Notes under the pieces: model-generated | Database searches by the model: none | The model's input: the letters and a program-made list of their open reading frames with translations, nothing else | Told to the model about the DNA's origin: nothing | Assembly (NCBI GenBank): GCA_025451315.1 | Contig: JANWKP010000044.1 | Location: 1-33,025 of the forward strand | Direction of reading: 5' to 3' | Source of the DNA: Nitrososphaerales archaeon | GTDB lineage: Archaea; Thermoproteota; Nitrososphaeria; Nitrososphaerales; Nitrososphaeraceae | Length of the DNA stretch: 33,025 nucleotides | Shown here: in pieces, positions 31,141-33,025 of the stretch | How positions within the stretch are numbered: the stretch's first letter is position 1 | Layout of the letters: every line of letters starts with the position of its first letter | Made by a program: the position numbers and the translations under genes

Positions 31141-31959
31141 TCATCTAACATCGGCTAAAAGATGAGCTCCTTTATTCACACCTTCGTAAATATAAACACC
31201 TAATGCATCAATATTTTTAGGCATTTTTGGAGCTAAAATTTTAAGTATTTCTTTGGATAGATTTTCTACTGTTGCTTCATCTGATAAAAGATAAACTGTG
31301 GATTTTGGCATTTGTAAATTAAAATATCCTTGAGGCCCATCAAACTTAACGTGATAGTATAGATCATCATCCTTTGATAGATATCTCTCATTTACAAAAA
31401 ACTTGTGATCTAAGTGATTTATTGCTTCTTTTATCAACTTTTTAGCTTCACTAAAATCTATGACTAAACCATTTTCCATTTTACCAATAATTTCTACCAT
31501 TACGGTTGATGTATGTCCATGAAGAATAGAACATTTTTTTACCAAAGGCAATATATGAGCGTAATCAAATGAAAGTGAAGGATCTTCAATAAAAATAGAT
31601 CCGATTTTTTCGTATTTGGTATCAAAAAAAAAGATTGATTCGAACTCTGTCAATTTGCCTTTATATTTTGATGAGCCTATCGCAACTATTTTTAATTCTG
31701 GATATGTACTCTTTATTCTGTTAAACTTTATTAAATCATCATTTGAATCTATAACTTCTATATATTTTCCATCATTAGTTTTAAAATCTACTGCGATAAC
31801 TTCGCCTCCTGGTAATTTGATTTGAGAATTTACTTCATACTTGTTACCAAGAAAATTCAGTAAGTTGGATAAAGATAATTGAGTCCTACTTAACAGATAA
31901 TCACCTCTCTCATTGAGATATTTAATATCATTTTCAATAACATTCCGGTTATTTGACAA
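31141..31959 (-). CDS. Nuclease-like domain fused to 6-pyruvoyl-tetrahydropterin synthase/QueD domain
   Basis: The C-terminal 145 residues are a complete PTPS/QueD enzyme. It has zinc ligands H135 (FDYAHILP), H147 and H149 (LHGHT), catalytic Cys143, the DHKFF aspartate-histidine pair (184-185), VENLSKEI (231-238) and Glu259 in YEGVNKGAH. It would make 6-carboxytetrahydropterin in the archaeosine pathway. The N-terminal 125 residues (YLLSRTQLSLSNLLNFLG, VIAVDFKTNDGKYIEVIDSN, split KIVAIGSSK) resemble a PD-(D/E)xK nuclease fold with D58 and E68, but the usual Lys after Glu is missing, so it is probably inactive or a binding module. Typical QueD has no such domain. A TTG start 19 bp below a TATA box suggests a leaderless transcript. 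Confidence 0.8.
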   Translation of the reverse strand: MSNNRNVIENDIKYLNERGDYLLSRTQLSLSNLLNFLGNKYEVNSQIKLPGGEVIAVDFKTNDGKYIEVIDSNDDLIKFNRIKSTYPELKIVAIGSSKYKGKLTEFESIFFFDTKYEKIGSIFIEDPSLSFDYAHILPLVKKCSILHGHTSTVMVEIIGKMENGLVIDFSEAKKLIKEAINHLDHKFFVNERYLSKDDDLYYHVKFDGPQGYFNLQMPKSTVYLLSDEATVENLSKEILKILAPKMPKNIDALGVYIYEGVNKGAHLLADVR

Positions 31960-31977
31960 TATTAGAAATGTGCAAAT

Positions 31978-31990
31978 CTATATATAAAAA
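31978..31990 (-). promoter_or_regulatory. TATA box of the QueD-fusion gene
   Basis: TTTTTATATATAG on the minus strand is centred about 25 bp before the TTG start at 31959, supporting that start and a leaderless transcript. Confidence 0.5.
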
Positions 31991-32113
31991 TCTAAGCCTT
32001 CCCTAGAGGCACTGTTATACCTAAAATATGAATTATTCTTAACAAAATAATATTGTACTTTAAATCAGTTACGAACTTTTATATTCTAAAAAATTACATA
32101 TATTTAAAAAAAT

Positions 32114-32123
32114 AAATTATAAG
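32114..32123 (+). promoter_or_regulatory. TATA box of the asparagine-synthase-like gene
   Basis: AAATTATAAG is centred about 25 bp before the ATG at 32143, again implying a leaderless transcript. Together with the opposite TATA box it fills the divergent promoter region. Confidence 0.5.
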
Positions 32124-32142
32124 ACCTCTGAAATCACTTTAA

Positions 32143-32943
32143 ATGTCTATAGACCTTACTTGGAAAATTATTGATTCTATTAAAAATTGCATTTTAACGA
32201 ATGAAAATTTTGGCATTGCTTTCTCAGGAGGAATTGATAGCTCATTACTTGCAAAAATTTCTAACGATATTTATAAAAAGAATGTTATTTTATTATCTAT
32301 TGGTTTTCCTTGTTCACATGATCTCGAATTTTCTAGAAGAATAGCTCGTGAATTAAATATGAAACACATTACATACGAAATCCAAAATGAGGAGTTCAGT
32401 GATATTGCAAGAAAGGTTATTGACAATCTAGAATGTAATAATATTTCTCACATAGAAAATTGTATAGCATTTTATTTTATATCTTTTCTTTCAATTCTGA
32501 ATAATTGCAAACTTGTTTTAACAGCCAATGGTTTTGATGAATTATTTTGTGGGTATGACAGATATAGACAAATAATATCACATGGTCAGAAAGAGATTCA
32601 AAGTTTTATGGAACAAAGAATTGCTAACGAACTCACTCTTGTAAATGAAATAAATAAGTTTTCAGCAGAATTCAATGTTCAGATCAAACAACCATTTTTG
32701 ACTAAAAAGTTTATTGATTTTGCAATGAAAATCCCCGTAGAGAAAAAAATACTAGGGCCGGAGGATAAGCTTAGAAAACATATCTTAAGAGAAATTGCCA
32801 TATCTTTAAATGTACCTGTAGAATCTGCAATGAAACCAAAAAAAGCTCTCCAATATGGAACTTTGATCCATAAAAATCTAAATAAAATTATCAATACGGA
32901 TAAAGATATAAAAACAAAATTATTGACTAAAATTCATCATTAA
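32143..32943 (+). CDS. Asparagine-synthase-like ATP-pyrophosphatase without glutaminase domain
   Basis: This is a 266-residue PP-loop enzyme. The P-loop is AFSGGIDSSLL (26-36). The aspartate-binding region LTANGFDELFCGYDRY (126-141) and the KLRKHILREIA, then MKPKKALQYGT stretches are the C-terminal synthetase half of asparagine synthetase B. The N-terminal glutaminase with its catalytic Cys2 is entirely missing, since the protein begins 20 residues before the P-loop. It would adenylate a carboxylate and use ammonia, or act on another substrate. QueC is unlikely because the Asn-synthase-specific motifs are present. It is divergent from the QueD fusion. Confidence 0.8.
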   Translation: MSIDLTWKIIDSIKNCILTNENFGIAFSGGIDSSLLAKISNDIYKKNVILLSIGFPCSHDLEFSRRIARELNMKHITYEIQNEEFSDIARKVIDNLECNNISHIENCIAFYFISFLSILNNCKLVLTANGFDELFCGYDRYRQIISHGQKEIQSFMEQRIANELTLVNEINKFSAEFNVQIKQPFLTKKFIDFAMKIPVEKKILGPEDKLRKHILREIAISLNVPVESAMKPKKALQYGTLIHKNLNKIINTDKDIKTKLLTKIHH

Positions 32944-33025
32944 ATATCATTTTTCCAAGTACATTTTTTCTATTAAATAAGATTATATTTTAATCGGATG
33001 TTGATAATTCAGTGCAAACAGTTGA

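Noticed and set aside
32143-32943. QueC (7-cyano-7-deazaguanine synthase), because of the QueD neighbour
   Set aside because: The GFDELFCGYDRY and KPKKALQYGT motifs belong to the asparagine synthase C-terminal family. The zinc-binding cysteine cluster of QueC is absent.
1-33025. CRISPR arrays
   Set aside because: No regularly spaced long repeats with unique spacers were seen. The 9-bp TGTCA-type repeats are too short and too closely spaced.

Overview
This window looks like a chromosome segment of an ammonia-oxidising archaeon of the Nitrososphaeria (Thaumarchaeota). Archaeal markers include transcription factor B, an Orc1/Cdc6 replication initiator, ribosomal proteins L44e, S27e and S19e, a PDCD5-like protein, RNase P component 4, Nep1, archaeal-type CobY and a roadblock-like DUF6659 protein. 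Very low GC, TTG starts, TATA boxes about 25-35 bp before start codons (several transcripts probably leaderless) and large gene-free AT-rich gaps would suit a Nitrosocosmicus-like lineage. That genus-level guess is an inference. No amo, nir or urease genes are present.

Positions 1-7260 are an accessory, decaying region. It holds a broken winged-helix regulator, a small zinc-ribbon protein, a 49-residue ribbon-helix-helix protein, and an SSV-type integrase broken by frameshift. A perfect 45-bp copy of the 3' half of tRNA-Thr lies inside that integrase. The intact tRNA-Thr(GGT) gene sits 4.7 kb away at 6241-6314. The interval looks like an integrated element carrying an AbrB-type regulator with a partner, a secreted protein, a second (Xer-like, zinc-ribbon) tyrosine recombinase and an iteron-like TGTCA array. 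A relic of a second integrase C-terminus lies beyond the tRNA, so the site was probably hit more than once. Another unidentifiable degraded gene follows.

Positions 7700-13350 carry TFB, a small 4-oxalocrotonate tautomerase, a protein with probable winged-helix ends, a single-pass membrane protein, heme O synthase and aspartate-semialdehyde dehydrogenase. Positions 13415-17905 form a tight late-cobalamin operon: CobD-like decarboxylase, a cobyric acid synthase with no glutaminase domain, CbiB, CobS and CobY. Positions 17944-21542 are an information-processing block (S27e, L44e, a small membrane protein, an Mrr-like nuclease, PDCD5-like protein, S19e, Rnp4, Nep1).

Positions 21592-33025 hold a large secreted protein, a zinc-ribbon methyltransferase, Orc1/Cdc6 with a small winged-helix partner and a candidate origin, a secreted protein whose signal peptide is out of frame with its ATG, an SQR-like flavoprotein, DUF6659, valyl-tRNA synthetase, a QueD-like enzyme fused to a nuclease-like N-terminal domain, and divergently an asparagine-synthase-like PP-loop protein that also lacks a glutaminase domain.

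The points most worth a second look are the tRNA-Thr element, two amidotransferase-family enzymes that both lack their glutamine-hydrolysing half in an ammonia-using lineage, and the nuclease-like/QueD fusion.
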